In this document: positions 8,230-16,700 of the stretch, in pieces
Layout: each line of letters opens with the position of its first letter
Numbering within the stretch: position 1 is the first letter of the stretch
Program-made: the position numbers and the translations under genes
The notes under the pieces: model-generated
The model's database searches: none
What the model saw: the letters and a program-made list of their open reading frames with translations, nothing else
What the model was told of the DNA's origin: nothing
Source: Stenotrophomonas sp. ASS1
GTDB lineage: Bacteria > Pseudomonadota > Gammaproteobacteria > Xanthomonadales > Xanthomonadaceae
Direction of reading: 5' to 3'
Assembly (NCBI RefSeq): GCF_004346925.1
Contig: NZ_CP031167.1
Coordinates: 2,562,001 to 2,626,000 of the forward strand
DNA: 64,000 nt

Positions 8230-8564
8230 TGAACATCGAGGCTCTGGAATGCATGCTCGCCAGCGGCAAGGACGGCGCGCTGCTGCGCTTCGGCCTGGGC
8301 AAGGGCTGGCTGGATGCCGGCAACCCGGTGCGCGCGGCAACCCATCTGGGCCGTTGCGTGGTCCTTGATCCGCAGTATTCGGCGGCGTGGAAGCTGCTGG
8401 GCAAGGCCTGGCTGGCCAGTGGCCAGCCGCAGGCGGCGCGCGAAGCGTGGCAACGCGGGCTGAGCGTGGCCGGCAGCAAGGGCGACCAGCAGGCACGCAA
8501 GGAAATGCAGGTGTTCCTGCGACGCCTGGACCGCGAGCAGGCGGATCTGGCGAAAGCGGGCTGA
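8229..8564 (+). CDS. small TPR-repeat protein
   Basis: A 111-residue protein of two or three tetratricopeptide-like helix pairs (LRFGLGKGWLDAGNPVRAATHLGRCVVLDPQYSAAWKLLG, split here only for description, then WLASGQPQAAREAWQRGL). It has no signal peptide. The start ATG shares one base with the TGA of the flavin reductase gene (TGATG), so it is the third gene of the sodA operon. It is probably a protein-binding adaptor; no enzymatic motif is visible. The next gene is convergent, five bases beyond the stop codon. Confidence 0.7.
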   Translation: MNIEALECMLASGKDGALLRFGLGKGWLDAGNPVRAATHLGRCVVLDPQYSAAWKLLGKAWLASGQPQAAREAWQRGLSVAGSKGDQQARKEMQVFLRRLDREQADLAKAG

Positions 8565-8569
8565 GTCGA

Positions 8570-9718
8570 TCAGCCCGCGTTGGCCGATGCCGGTGCGGAC
8601 ATGATGTCCGACATCGGCAGGCGGCGCGGCTTGCTCGGGAACGCGTGGCGCAGGATGCGCCAGACCACCTGGCCGAACTGGCGCGGCAGCGAGCCGTTGT
8701 TGTAGTGCTGGCCGTAGCGGCGGCAGATGTCCTTCACTTCCTTGGCGATGGCCGCATAGCGGTTGGCCGGCAGGTCCGGATAGAAGTGGTGCTCGATCTG
8801 GTGGCTGAGGTTGCCCGACAGCACGTTGATCAGGAAACCGCCACTGATGTTGGACGAACCGCGCAGCTGGCGCAGGTACCAGTGACCGCGCGACTCATTG
8901 CGCAGGCACTCCTTCGGGAAGGTTTCCGATTCAGCGGTGAAGTGGCCGCAGAAGATGATCACATAGGTCCAGATGTTGCGCAGGCCGTTGGCGACCAGGT
9001 TGCCCAGCATCACCGTGAGGAAGAACGGGCCGGCCAGCAGTGGGAAGAATACGTAGTCCTTCAGCACCTGACGGGCCATTTTGCGCGCCACCGGGCGGGT
9101 CTGCATCCACATCGCACGGCCACTGATGCGGCCCTTCAGCCAACGGCCCAGGCGCAGGTCCTGCGCGGCCACGCCCCACTGGAACAGCAGCGCGAAGATC
9201 GGCGCGATGATCGGCTGCAGCAGGTAGAACGGCTTCCAGCGCTGTTCCGGGAAGATGCGCAGCAGGCCGTAGCCGATGTCATCGTCCATGCCACGCACGT
9301 TGGTGTAGGTGTGGTGGCGGAAATTGTGGGTCTTGCGCCAGTTGTCGGCGGTGGCAACGATGTCCCACTCGTAGGTGTTGCCGTTGAGCTTGGGGTCGCC
9401 GGTCCAGTCGAACTGGCCGTGCATGACGTTGTGGCCCAGCTCCATGTTCTCCAAGATCTTCGACAGCGCCAGCAGCAGCGTGCCGGTGATCGCGGCCGGC
9501 CACAGCAGCGGCATCCAGAACAACGGCGAGAACGCCGCCAGGAACAGCAGGCCACGGCCACCCACGCCGAACCAGCGCACGGCGGCGGCCACGCGGCGGA
9601 TGTAGCGGGTATCGGAGGCGCCGAGGCTGCCGATCACACGGTCGCGGATCGCGTCGAGTTCCTCACCGAAGGCATGCATCTCGGCGGTGCTCAGGGCACG
9701 GTCGGTAGCGCGGGTCAT
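8570..9718 (-). CDS. membrane fatty-acid desaturase
   Basis: A 382-residue integral membrane acyl desaturase (di-iron) that introduces a cis double bond, probably delta-9, into acyl-CoA or phospholipid acyl chains. The three histidine boxes are present: H96-NVM-H100, H131-NFR-HH136 and H306-QIE-HH311, with hydrophobic segments near residues 52-90. It lies 11 bases downstream of the ferredoxin reductase gene that would supply electrons, and both are divergent from a FabR/DesT-type regulator, the same arrangement of partners as desT-desCB in Pseudomonas. ATG 9718 is the only good start. Confidence 0.88.
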   Translation of the reverse strand: MTRATDRALSTAEMHAFGEELDAIRDRVIGSLGASDTRYIRRVAAAVRWFGVGGRGLLFLAAFSPLFWMPLLWPAAITGTLLLALSKILENMELGHNVMHGQFDWTGDPKLNGNTYEWDIVATADNWRKTHNFRHHTYTNVRGMDDDIGYGLLRIFPEQRWKPFYLLQPIIAPIFALLFQWGVAAQDLRLGRWLKGRISGRAMWMQTRPVARKMARQVLKDYVFFPLLAGPFFLTVMLGNLVANGLRNIWTYVIIFCGHFTAESETFPKECLRNESRGHWYLRQLRGSSNISGGFLINVLSGNLSHQIEHHFYPDLPANRYAAIAKEVKDICRRYGQHYNNGSLPRQFGQVVWRILRHAFPSKPRRLPMSDIMSAPASANAG

Positions 9719-9729
9719 GGCAGGCGTCC

Positions 9730-10800
9730 TCAGAGATCCAGGGTCAGGTCGGTGGTCGGTGCGCTCACGCAGATCCGCACCGGCTGTGCCGATTCGGACT
9801 GCAGGTCGCCTGTGCGCAGGTGGCGGGTGGCGCCACTGACGCGGTCACAGCTGCAGCTGTTGCAGATACCCATGCGGCAGCCGTGTTTGGGCTTGATGCC
9901 ATGGGCTTCGAGGCTTTCCAGCAGCGAGCGGCCACGCGGCACGCTCAATTGGCGGCCACTGCGCGCAAGCGTCAGCGACACCTCACCTTCGCTGCTGGCA
10001 TCGCGCAGCGGCGCTGGCGGGGTGAAGGCTTCGGCCTGGAAACCGGCCACCTGGTGCGCCAGGCGCTCGCGCGCGGCGGCAACGAAGCCGTCCGGGCCGC
10101 AGGCCAGCACATGGCGCTGCGCCAACGGCGTGTCATCGCCGGCCACCTGCAGATCGTGGGTATCGATACGCGCGGCCGGCGCCTCACCGTCGCGGGTGGT
10201 CAGCAGATGCACGCGCAGGTTCGGATGCGCTGCGGCCAGCGCCTGCAGTTCATCACGAAACTGCAGATGGGCAGCGGTACGCTCCCAGTAGAACAGGTCC
10301 ACCGGCGCGGCCAGCGGGCGCTGGCAGGTGTCGCGCAGCAGGCTGCGCATCGGCGTGATGCCACTGCCGGCCGCCAGCAGCAGCACTGGCGCCGCGGCCG
10401 GCATATGGAATTCGCCGAAGGCGGCATCGAGGCGGAACAGTTCGCCCGGCTGCGCATGATTGACCAGATGCTGGCTGACCCGGCCGCCATCGACCGCCTT
10501 GACGGTGATCGCCAGTTCGCGCCGACCCAGTGCGGTGGGGCTGTAGCTGCGCTGCCACAGGCGTCCTTCAATCTCGACGCCGAGGGTGACGTGCTGGCCA
10601 GCGCGCATGCCAGTCCAGTGCCGGTTGGTGCGCAGGACCAGGGTCGCCGCGCCCTCGCCGGCCGGCTCGCGCCGGACCAGGCGGGCCACCGGCTCGCGCA
10701 GGGTCCACAGGGGATTGAGCTGGCCCGCCCAGAAATCGAACAGCGACGGCGAGACCCAGCGGTATGGAGAAAACAGGGACGGACGGACGACAGCGCTCAT
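9730..10800 (-). CDS. ferredoxin reductase with C-terminal 2Fe-2S domain, desaturase electron donor
   Basis: A 356-residue iron-sulfur flavoprotein. The N-terminal half is a ferredoxin reductase: the flavin-binding RSYSP segment, then the NAD-binding PVLLLAAGSGITPMRSLL. The C-terminal plant-type ferredoxin domain carries cluster ligands C308, C313, C316 (CRMGICNSC) and C344. It would pass electrons from NAD(P)H to the adjacent desaturase. The start at 10800 (MSAVVRPSL) is preferred to a longer form that begins inside the operator region upstream. It is the first gene of the desaturase operon and is divergent from the FabR-like gene. Confidence 0.87.
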   Translation of the reverse strand: MSAVVRPSLFSPYRWVSPSLFDFWAGQLNPLWTLREPVARLVRREPAGEGAATLVLRTNRHWTGMRAGQHVTLGVEIEGRLWQRSYSPTALGRRELAITVKAVDGGRVSQHLVNHAQPGELFRLDAAFGEFHMPAAAPVLLLAAGSGITPMRSLLRDTCQRPLAAPVDLFYWERTAAHLQFRDELQALAAAHPNLRVHLLTTRDGEAPAARIDTHDLQVAGDDTPLAQRHVLACGPDGFVAAARERLAHQVAGFQAEAFTPPAPLRDASSEGEVSLTLARSGRQLSVPRGRSLLESLEAHGIKPKHGCRMGICNSCSCDRVSGATRHLRTGDLQSESAQPVRICVSAPTTDLTLDL

Positions 10801-10818
10801 GGGCGCACTATACGGGCG

Positions 10819-10848
10819 CACATACACCTGTGTATACATGTGTATATT
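10819..10848. promoter_or_regulatory. candidate FabR/DesT operator
   Basis: Between the divergent reductase and regulator genes lie two overlapping dyads: ATACACCTGTGTAT (10822-10835) and TATACATGTGTATA (10833-10846, 12 of 14 symmetric). FabR/DesT proteins bind palindromes between their own gene and target genes, so this is the expected operator. The exact binding sequence in this genus is not known to me. Confidence 0.55.
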
Positions 10849-10862
10849 GAACCGGATTGGGT

Positions 10863-11549
10863 ATGATTCAGCCTCGCCCCACCGGAACCCCCATGGCCGC
10901 CGCCACCGCTTTGTCGACGCCCGAAGATGCCAACAGCCCGGCCCGCCGTACGGTGAGCCGTGAGGATCTGCTGGCTGCTGCCCTGAAACTGATCGGGCCG
11001 CACCGCAGCCTGTCCACGCTCAGCCTGCGCGAAGTGGCGCGTGAGGCTGGCATCGCGCCGAACAGCTTCTACCGGCAGTTCCGCGACATGGACGAACTGG
11101 CCGTGGCGCTGATCGATGCGGCCGGCCGCTCGCTGCGCACCATCATCGGCGAGGCCCGGCAGCGCGCCACCTCCACCGCCACCAGCGTGGTGCGGGTCTC
11201 GGTGGAGACCTTCATGGAGCAGCTGCGCGCCGACGACAAACTGCTGCACGTGCTGCTGCGCGAGGGCGCGGTCGGCTCGGACGACTTCAAGCATGCGGTC
11301 GAACGCGAGCTGCACTATTTCGAGGAAGAGCTGCAGCACGATCTGGTGCGCCTGGCCGCACTGGATGGCGCCGTACTGCATGCCCCGGAACTGGTGGCCA
11401 AGGCCATCACCCGGCTGGTGTTCGCGATGGGTGCCACCGCCATGGACCTGCCACCGGAGAAGGATCCGGAGCTGGTCGAACAGATCTCCACGATGATCCG
11501 CATGATCATCGTCGGCGCCCGTACCCCCGCCGCGTTCCGCCGCGGCTGA
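10863..11549 (+). CDS. fabR: TetR-family unsaturated fatty acid regulator, FabR/DesT type
   Basis: A 228-residue TetR-type repressor. The HTH region closely follows E. coli FabR: SLSTLSLREVAREAGIAPNSFYRQFRDMDELAVALID, with the FabR-typical SLREVAREAGIAP and FYRxFRDxDEL words. The effector domain also aligns (SVETFMEQL, LLREGAVGSDDFKHAVERE). FabR/DesT sense the acyl-CoA/ACP unsaturated to saturated ratio and repress desaturation genes. It is divergent from the desaturase operon across a palindromic operator. A second possible start is ATG 10893; neither has a strong ribosome site. Confidence 0.85.
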   Translation: MIQPRPTGTPMAAATALSTPEDANSPARRTVSREDLLAAALKLIGPHRSLSTLSLREVAREAGIAPNSFYRQFRDMDELAVALIDAAGRSLRTIIGEARQRATSTATSVVRVSVETFMEQLRADDKLLHVLLREGAVGSDDFKHAVERELHYFEEELQHDLVRLAALDGAVLHAPELVAKAITRLVFAMGATAMDLPPEKDPELVEQISTMIRMIIVGARTPAAFRRG

Positions 11550-11560
11550 TCGAGGCCCCT

Positions 11561-11608
11561 GAGTCGGATCCCTTTCCAGAGGAAAGGGCTTTGAGCCGTA
11601 CCCGACTC
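11561..11608. terminator. hairpin after the FabR-like gene, GGATCCCTTT repeat family
   Basis: The inner stem CCCTTTCC-AGA-GGAAAGGG (11570-11588) is followed by CTTT, with an outer stem GAGTCGG/CCGACTC (11561-11567, 11602-11608). It lies 11 bases after the regulator stop and can act as a terminator. A relative (reverse complement) occurs at 19288-19326, so it also belongs to a dispersed repeat family. In the remaining 300 bases before the autotransporter I see no gene, only A/T-richer leader sequence. Confidence 0.7.
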
Positions 11609-11911
11609 CATGAACCCCGCCACGCAGCGCCACGGCGCCGATGAACTGTGGCCACTGTCACGGATTTAGATTGCAGATGCGCAGCTTGAGCATCCTGCAC
11701 GCGCCATTCACTGCGCTCTCACGCACGCTGAATTATTCAGACCACGCGCTCCATTCAGTTTGGTGAGTTATTGAACGGGGTTTGAATCCGGCAAGTGCCG
11801 CTGCAGTCGTTTCAGATTAATTGCATGGCCCAGGCAAGACCCGATCCGCAAAGTGCCGCCTCCGGCCCTGCGGATGCAGGTCCCCCCAATAGGCTTCAAG
11901 GAGAAACACCC

Positions 11912-14281
11912 ATGCGCATGATGCAGTTCACGCCGAAGTTTCCTTCCACCAAGAACCAATCCGATCTAGCTCGGGCTATCGCCACAGTATTGCTAATTGC
12001 CACTTCTGGTGCAGCCGGCGCAGCAACCGTCAATCCAGGCCAGACTCTTGTGGTGAATGCAGGCTCACTACCTCAACCCTACGACGTAAACGGTGGCACG
12101 CTGATTGTGGAAGGAGCCACGACCAACCGAATCGACACCAACTATTCTGGAGGTCAACCCGCACAGGTCATTGCGAATGGCGCAAGTATTTCCAGCATGC
12201 GGCTGCTCAATAGTGTTGGCACGCTGCACAACTCGACCGTGAATGGCCAATTCACCCTCTCAATCTTCGTCGGCTCAGGCTATGCTGGACTTACTCGGCC
12301 ACACCTTACGACGGCAGGCAGCACCTTCAATGGGCCCTTCACCGGCAGCGGCGGCGGCCGACTGGACTCGGAGGGAAGCACTTTTGCGCAAGGGATTCGC
12401 AGCCTTGGCACAATCCTCAACCTGAAAGCCAACACAAAGGTCGTCGGAAGTGCCTATGGCATCAGCCTCACGAACAGCGCAATCGCAGGTTCGGCGGGCA
12501 TGCAGGATTGGGGACTGCTCCTCGATTCTTCACATGTTGCAGCAACAAGCGGGCCGGCGCTTCTTATTGGCGGCACCACGACGGGATACCCTGTCCGCGT
12601 AGCAATCCAAAACGGATCGACGCTTTCCAGCAGCAATAATGTCGTGATCGAAGGGCGCGCTAGCTCAGTATTTGACGTCACCGCCCGCACCTCCACGCTC
12701 AAGGGCGATATCACCATCGCCGATACCGCCACCGGCACGCTGCGCTTCCTTGACGGCCTCGACCTCACCGGCCGTATCCTCGGCCCGGCCGACGTCATCG
12801 TCGACCAGGGCGGCCGCTGGACGCTGTCCGGCGACAGCAACACGGGTAATCTCACTCTGGGTGCAGGCAGCGACATCCTGCTCGGGCCGGGTGAGTTCCG
12901 CCAGCTGACCGTCAACGGCAACTATGTCGGCCAGGGCGGCACGCTGCACTTCAATACGGTGATGGCCGCCGACGATGCGCCGACTTCGAAGGTGCACGTC
13001 ACCGGCGATGCAAGCGGCAGCACCCGGATCGTGGTCAACAACATCAATGGCGCCGGTGCGCAGACCGTCAACGGCATTCCGCTGGTGCAGGTCGATGGCA
13101 CCTCCACCGCAACCTTCGCCATGCAGGGCCGCGCCATCGGTGGCATGTACGAGTATTTCCTGCGCAAGGGCACTCCGGGCGCGACCAACGGCAACTGGTA
13201 CCTGACCTCGGCCTACACCGGCAATCCGTGCGACATCAATCCGGCGCTGCCGGAGTGCCAGGGCACTGGTCCGGTGGATCCGGTCGATCCTGTTGACCCG
13301 ATCGATCCGGTCGATCCGGTCGATCCGGTGGATCCGGTCAATCCCGTCGATCCGGTCCCCGTGTTGCGTCCGGAGCCGGGCGCGTACCTGGCCAACCAGG
13401 CCGGGGCCGTGCAGATGTTCCAGCTGCGCCGCCATGACCGCGGCGAGCCCGGCTTCGACCGCGCCCGCATCGGTACCTGGGTGCGCGCCGGGCGTGACCA
13501 GCTGCAGGCGAACGTGGCCGGCCAGGTTGACGCCCGTACCCACATCAACACCCTGCAGCTGGGCAGCGATGTCTGGCGTTGGGGCGATGGCCGTGGCCAG
13601 ATCGGCGTGATGCTGGGCACCGGCGAGGCGACCACGCAGGCGGTGTCGAATCTGAGCGGTTATGGCACCCGCGGCAAGGTCAAGGGCAAGTCGGCCGGTG
13701 TCTACCTGGGCTGGGTGCAGGATGCACAGAGCAGTGCCGGCCTGTACGTGGACGGCTGGCTGCAGGCGGCGCGCTTCGACAACGAGGTGCAGGGCGAAGG
13801 CATCGCCCGCGAGAGCTACGACTCCAGGACCCGCAGCGCATCGCTGGAAGCTGGTTATGCCTGGGCCATCCGCAGCAGTGAGGCCAGCACGCTGTACCTG
13901 CAGCCGCAGGCGCAGCTGACCTGGACCGACTACGACGGTGACAGCCTGGTCGAAAACAATGGCACCACGGTCGAGGATGGCCGCGGCGGCGGCCTCAACA
14001 GCCGCCTCGGCGTACGCCTGTTTGGCCAGGGCACGCTGCAGGGCAACCGCGTGCAGCCGTTCCTGGCGGCGAACTGGCTGCGTGGCCAGCGCGATGAGGC
14101 CATGCGCTTCAACAGCGAGTCGTTGAGCGCGAAGACGCCGGAGAACCGTTACGAAGTGCAGGCCGGTGCCCAGCTGCAGCTGGGCCAGCGCTGGAGCGCG
14201 TGGGGTGACCTGCGTGTGCAGCGCGGCGACAGCGGCTATCGCAACCACGGTGCCCAGGTCGGCCTGCGCGCCGCCTGGTAA
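11912..14281 (+). CDS. classical (type Va) autotransporter
   Basis: A 789-residue autotransporter. The signal peptide ends near ATSGAAGAA (residues about 1-39). The passenger (about 40-450) is rich in N/T/S/G beta-helix-like repeats. A proline-aspartate linker follows at about 453-487 (repeats of VDP). Residues about 500-789 form the beta-barrel translocator ending in the aromatic GLRAAW. GAGAAACACC with AAGGAGA lies just before ATG 11912. The passenger is probably a surface adhesin; no protease motif is seen. The first 750 bases are clearly lower in GC (about 55-57%) than the barrel (about 70%), which suggests exchange of the passenger. Confidence 0.87.
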   Translation: MRMMQFTPKFPSTKNQSDLARAIATVLLIATSGAAGAATVNPGQTLVVNAGSLPQPYDVNGGTLIVEGATTNRIDTNYSGGQPAQVIANGASISSMRLLNSVGTLHNSTVNGQFTLSIFVGSGYAGLTRPHLTTAGSTFNGPFTGSGGGRLDSEGSTFAQGIRSLGTILNLKANTKVVGSAYGISLTNSAIAGSAGMQDWGLLLDSSHVAATSGPALLIGGTTTGYPVRVAIQNGSTLSSSNNVVIEGRASSVFDVTARTSTLKGDITIADTATGTLRFLDGLDLTGRILGPADVIVDQGGRWTLSGDSNTGNLTLGAGSDILLGPGEFRQLTVNGNYVGQGGTLHFNTVMAADDAPTSKVHVTGDASGSTRIVVNNINGAGAQTVNGIPLVQVDGTSTATFAMQGRAIGGMYEYFLRKGTPGATNGNWYLTSAYTGNPCDINPALPECQGTGPVDPVDPVDPIDPVDPVDPVDPVNPVDPVPVLRPEPGAYLANQAGAVQMFQLRRHDRGEPGFDRARIGTWVRAGRDQLQANVAGQVDARTHINTLQLGSDVWRWGDGRGQIGVMLGTGEATTQAVSNLSGYGTRGKVKGKSAGVYLGWVQDAQSSAGLYVDGWLQAARFDNEVQGEGIARESYDSRTRSASLEAGYAWAIRSSEASTLYLQPQAQLTWTDYDGDSLVENNGTTVEDGRGGGLNSRLGVRLFGQGTLQGNRVQPFLAANWLRGQRDEAMRFNSESLSAKTPENRYEVQAGAQLQLGQRWSAWGDLRVQRGDSGYRNHGAQVGLRAAW
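13272..13358 (+). repeat. 9-bp tandem repeat coding a VDP linker
   Basis: About ten near-identical 9-base units (GATCCGGTC and variants) encode Val-Asp-Pro or Ile-Asp-Pro repeats in the linker between passenger and barrel of the autotransporter. In-frame 9-base units can change number by slippage without a frameshift, which would change linker length. Confidence 0.85.
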
Positions 14282-14287
14282 GCCCCT

Positions 14288-14320
14288 CGCCGCCCTGGGA
14301 TCACCCCAGGGCGGCGTTCC
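14288..14320 (+). terminator. intrinsic terminator of the autotransporter gene
   Basis: The stem CGCCGCCCTGGG (14288-14299) pairs with CCCAGGGCGGCG (14305-14316) around a five-base loop, seven bases after the stop codon, followed by TTCC. It is a strong GC hairpin with a weak U tract. Confidence 0.75.
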
Positions 14321-14448
14321 TCGATTTCCCTCGCACCCTGCCGGGCATGACATCCGGCAGGGTTCTGGCGCTTAACTGTAATGTTATAACACCGTCGTCC
14401 GCGATGTTCTGATCCTGCTTCCGGCCTCGTGATTGCACGGACTTATTT

Positions 14449-14466
14449 ATATAGCCATTGCTATAT
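14449..14466. promoter_or_regulatory. MntR box upstream of the TonB receptor operon
   Basis: ATATAGCCATTGCTATAT is a perfect 7-4-7 palindrome, 75 bases before the receptor start. The half-sites and spacing (TATAGC-N4-GCTATA) are identical to the site before mntH (17869-17884) and match the enterobacterial MntR box core ATAGC-N4-GCTAT. It predicts manganese repression of the receptor operon. Confidence 0.85.
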
Positions 14467-14540
14467 CTATGACCCTCTGCTTTCATATGCGTCAGCCAGG
14501 TCGCCCTCGCCGCCTTTCCTCTCCCAAGGACGACGCCCTC

Positions 14541-16700
14541 ATGCCCGTTTCCAGACCCCTTTCCCGCCGGCTGCCTCTGGCTGCCGCCATTGCCCTGACC
14601 CTGCCGTTGCCCGTGCTGGCAGCCACACCAAAGCCGACCGAGCTGGACCGCGTGCAGGTCAAGGTCAGCACTGCCACCCGCAGCGAACGCCTGCTGTCCG
14701 ATGTCCCGATCCGCACCGAAGTGCTGCGCAAGGAAGACATCGCGCTGCGCGCGGCCACCGACTTCTCGCGTGCCGCAGAGCTGATCAATGGCCTGCGCGT
14801 GGAAAGCAACTGCCAGAACTGCAACACCAGCGAGGTACAGCTGCTGGGCCTGCCCGGCGCCTACAACCAGTTGCTGTTCGATGGCATCCCGCTGCTGTCC
14901 ACGCTGGGCAGCGTGTACGGCCTGGAACAGATTCCGGCCGGATTCGTCGACCGCATCGAAGTGGTCAAGGGCGGCGGCTCGGCGCTGTACGGCCCGGGCG
15001 CGGTGACCGGTGTGATCAACCTGATCCCGCCACTGCCGGCGCGCAGCGGTGGCCATGTGCAGGCCGGCGTGGATGTGCTGAAAGGCACGCCGCAGAAGAA
15101 TGCCGATGTGCGCCTAGACCTGGTGGCCAAGGACGCCGACGCCGGGCTGTCGGTGATCGCCCAGCGCAACTGGAACAGTGGCATCGACTACAACGGTGAC
15201 GGCTATACCGAGATCACCCGCAAGAATCTCAAGGTCGGCGGGCTGCAGGCCTGGTATGCGCCCACACCGGGCACACGGCTGCGCCTGGACCTGCAGGTGA
15301 CCGATGAAACCCGCCGCGGCGGCAACCGCCTGGACCAGCCCGAGTACCTGGCCAACATCGCCGAATCGCTGGATACGAAGTACCGGCGCGGCAGCGTGTC
15401 GTGGGACCAGGAGATCAATGCCGACGTCGATTTCCGCCTGGCCTATGCCTTCGCCGACATCGACCGTGACAGCTTCTATGGCGGTCTGGGTGACGTGGTC
15501 ACCGATCCCTCTGCCCCTGGCTATGACCCGTCGCAGCTGGACCCCAACGTCGCCGGCAGCGCGGCTTCGCGTTCGTGGCGCCAGTACGGCCGCACCCACA
15601 ACCCGCTGCACTACATCGACAGCCAGTTGAACTGGCGGTTGGGGGCGCACGCGCTGGCCTTCGGCGTGCAGTACAAGCACGAGGCGCTGCGCGACGACAA
15701 CCGCACCGGTGACGGCCAGCGGCTGGCAGTGCTGGAGGACGCTACTTTCCACAACCTGGGCGCCTTCATCCAGGACGAGTGGAGCCTGCGCGACAACGTC
15801 GACCTGGTGCTGGGTGCGCGCGTGGACAAGAGCTCGGAACTGGACAGCGCGGTGTTCTCGCCGCGCATCGCGCTGGCCTGGCAGGCCACGCCCAACCTGA
15901 AGTGGCGCGCCGGCATTGCCACCGGCTTCCGTGCCCCAGAGATCTTCGTCGAGGACGTACATGTCGATACGCTGGGTGGCGAACAGGTGCGCGTGCGCAA
16001 CACCGACGGCCTGAAGGAAGAGCGCGCGTTGACCACCCTGTTCGGCTTCGACTGGCGATCGGACCCGGCCAATCCGGTGTGGAGCTGGGATGCCACTGCG
16101 TCCTATGCGCGCATCCGCGACACCTTCGCGCTGGGCGAGATCCAGCGCGGCGATGATGGCCAGCTCAGCCAGCTGCGCTACAACGCGTCCGGCTCCAATG
16201 TGCTGGGCGCAGAAACCAACCTCGGCTGGCAGCCGTCGCCGCAGTGGCGCCTGACCGCGGGTGCATCGTGGTACCGCTCGCGTTTCCGCGAACCGCAGCG
16301 CATCTTCGACGACACCGGCGACGGCGGCGACACCGTGATCGAAAGCCGGGACTACCTGAAGACCCCACGCTGGACCGGCCTGGCCCAGCTCAGCTGGATG
16401 CCGGCCGAGCCGTGGGAGACCTTCGTCGCGCTGCGCCACACCGGGCCGATGTCGGTGCTGAACAACCGGCTGGGCGAACTGCACCGCACGCGTTCATTCC
16501 TGGTGACCGATCTGGGTGCGCGCTGGCACCGTCACCTGGGCGCGCAGGCGCAGCAGGAAGTGTCGGTGGCCGCAGGCGTCAAGAACGTGTTCGACCAGCG
16601 CCAGAAGGATCTGGAAGTGGGCGCGCTGCGGGACAGCGACTATGTCTATGGGCCGCGCTTCGCGCGCTCGTGGTACGTCAACCTGCGCTATGCGTTCTAA
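14541..16700 (+). CDS. TonB-dependent receptor in the MntR regulon, candidate manganese receptor
   Basis: A 719-residue outer-membrane TonB-dependent receptor. The signal peptide ends at VLAATP (about residue 28), with a plug domain at about 35-170 and a 22-strand barrel ending YVNLRYAF. The plug has C91-Q-N-C94, an unusual cysteine pair, followed by the canonical IEVVKGGGSALYGPGAVTGVINL. The MntR palindrome upstream and the nearby mntR/mntH genes suggest manganese as substrate, like the Mur-regulated MnoT of Bradyrhizobium; this is inferred. The stop overlaps the start of the secreted thioredoxin-like gene by 11 bases, so the two form an operon. Receptors with a CQNCN plug also occur in heme/cobalamin/metal receptors, so another metal ligand remains possible. 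Confidence 0.85.
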   Translation: MPVSRPLSRRLPLAAAIALTLPLPVLAATPKPTELDRVQVKVSTATRSERLLSDVPIRTEVLRKEDIALRAATDFSRAAELINGLRVESNCQNCNTSEVQLLGLPGAYNQLLFDGIPLLSTLGSVYGLEQIPAGFVDRIEVVKGGGSALYGPGAVTGVINLIPPLPARSGGHVQAGVDVLKGTPQKNADVRLDLVAKDADAGLSVIAQRNWNSGIDYNGDGYTEITRKNLKVGGLQAWYAPTPGTRLRLDLQVTDETRRGGNRLDQPEYLANIAESLDTKYRRGSVSWDQEINADVDFRLAYAFADIDRDSFYGGLGDVVTDPSAPGYDPSQLDPNVAGSAASRSWRQYGRTHNPLHYIDSQLNWRLGAHALAFGVQYKHEALRDDNRTGDGQRLAVLEDATFHNLGAFIQDEWSLRDNVDLVLGARVDKSSELDSAVFSPRIALAWQATPNLKWRAGIATGFRAPEIFVEDVHVDTLGGEQVRVRNTDGLKEERALTTLFGFDWRSDPANPVWSWDATASYARIRDTFALGEIQRGDDGQLSQLRYNASGSNVLGAETNLGWQPSPQWRLTAGASWYRSRFREPQRIFDDTGDGGDTVIESRDYLKTPRWTGLAQLSWMPAEPWETFVALRHTGPMSVLNNRLGELHRTRSFLVTDLGARWHRHLGAQAQQEVSVAAGVKNVFDQRQKDLEVGALRDSDYVYGPRFARSWYVNLRYAF

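Noticed and set aside
8387..10291. A 634-residue plus-strand frame opposite the desaturase genes
   Set aside because: It crosses three real genes on both strands and has shadow composition only.
11594..11911. Possible riboswitch or small gene before the autotransporter
   Set aside because: Short frames lack ribosome sites and similarity, and I could not match any conserved riboswitch core; only ordinary leader sequence with a strong AAGGAGA remains.
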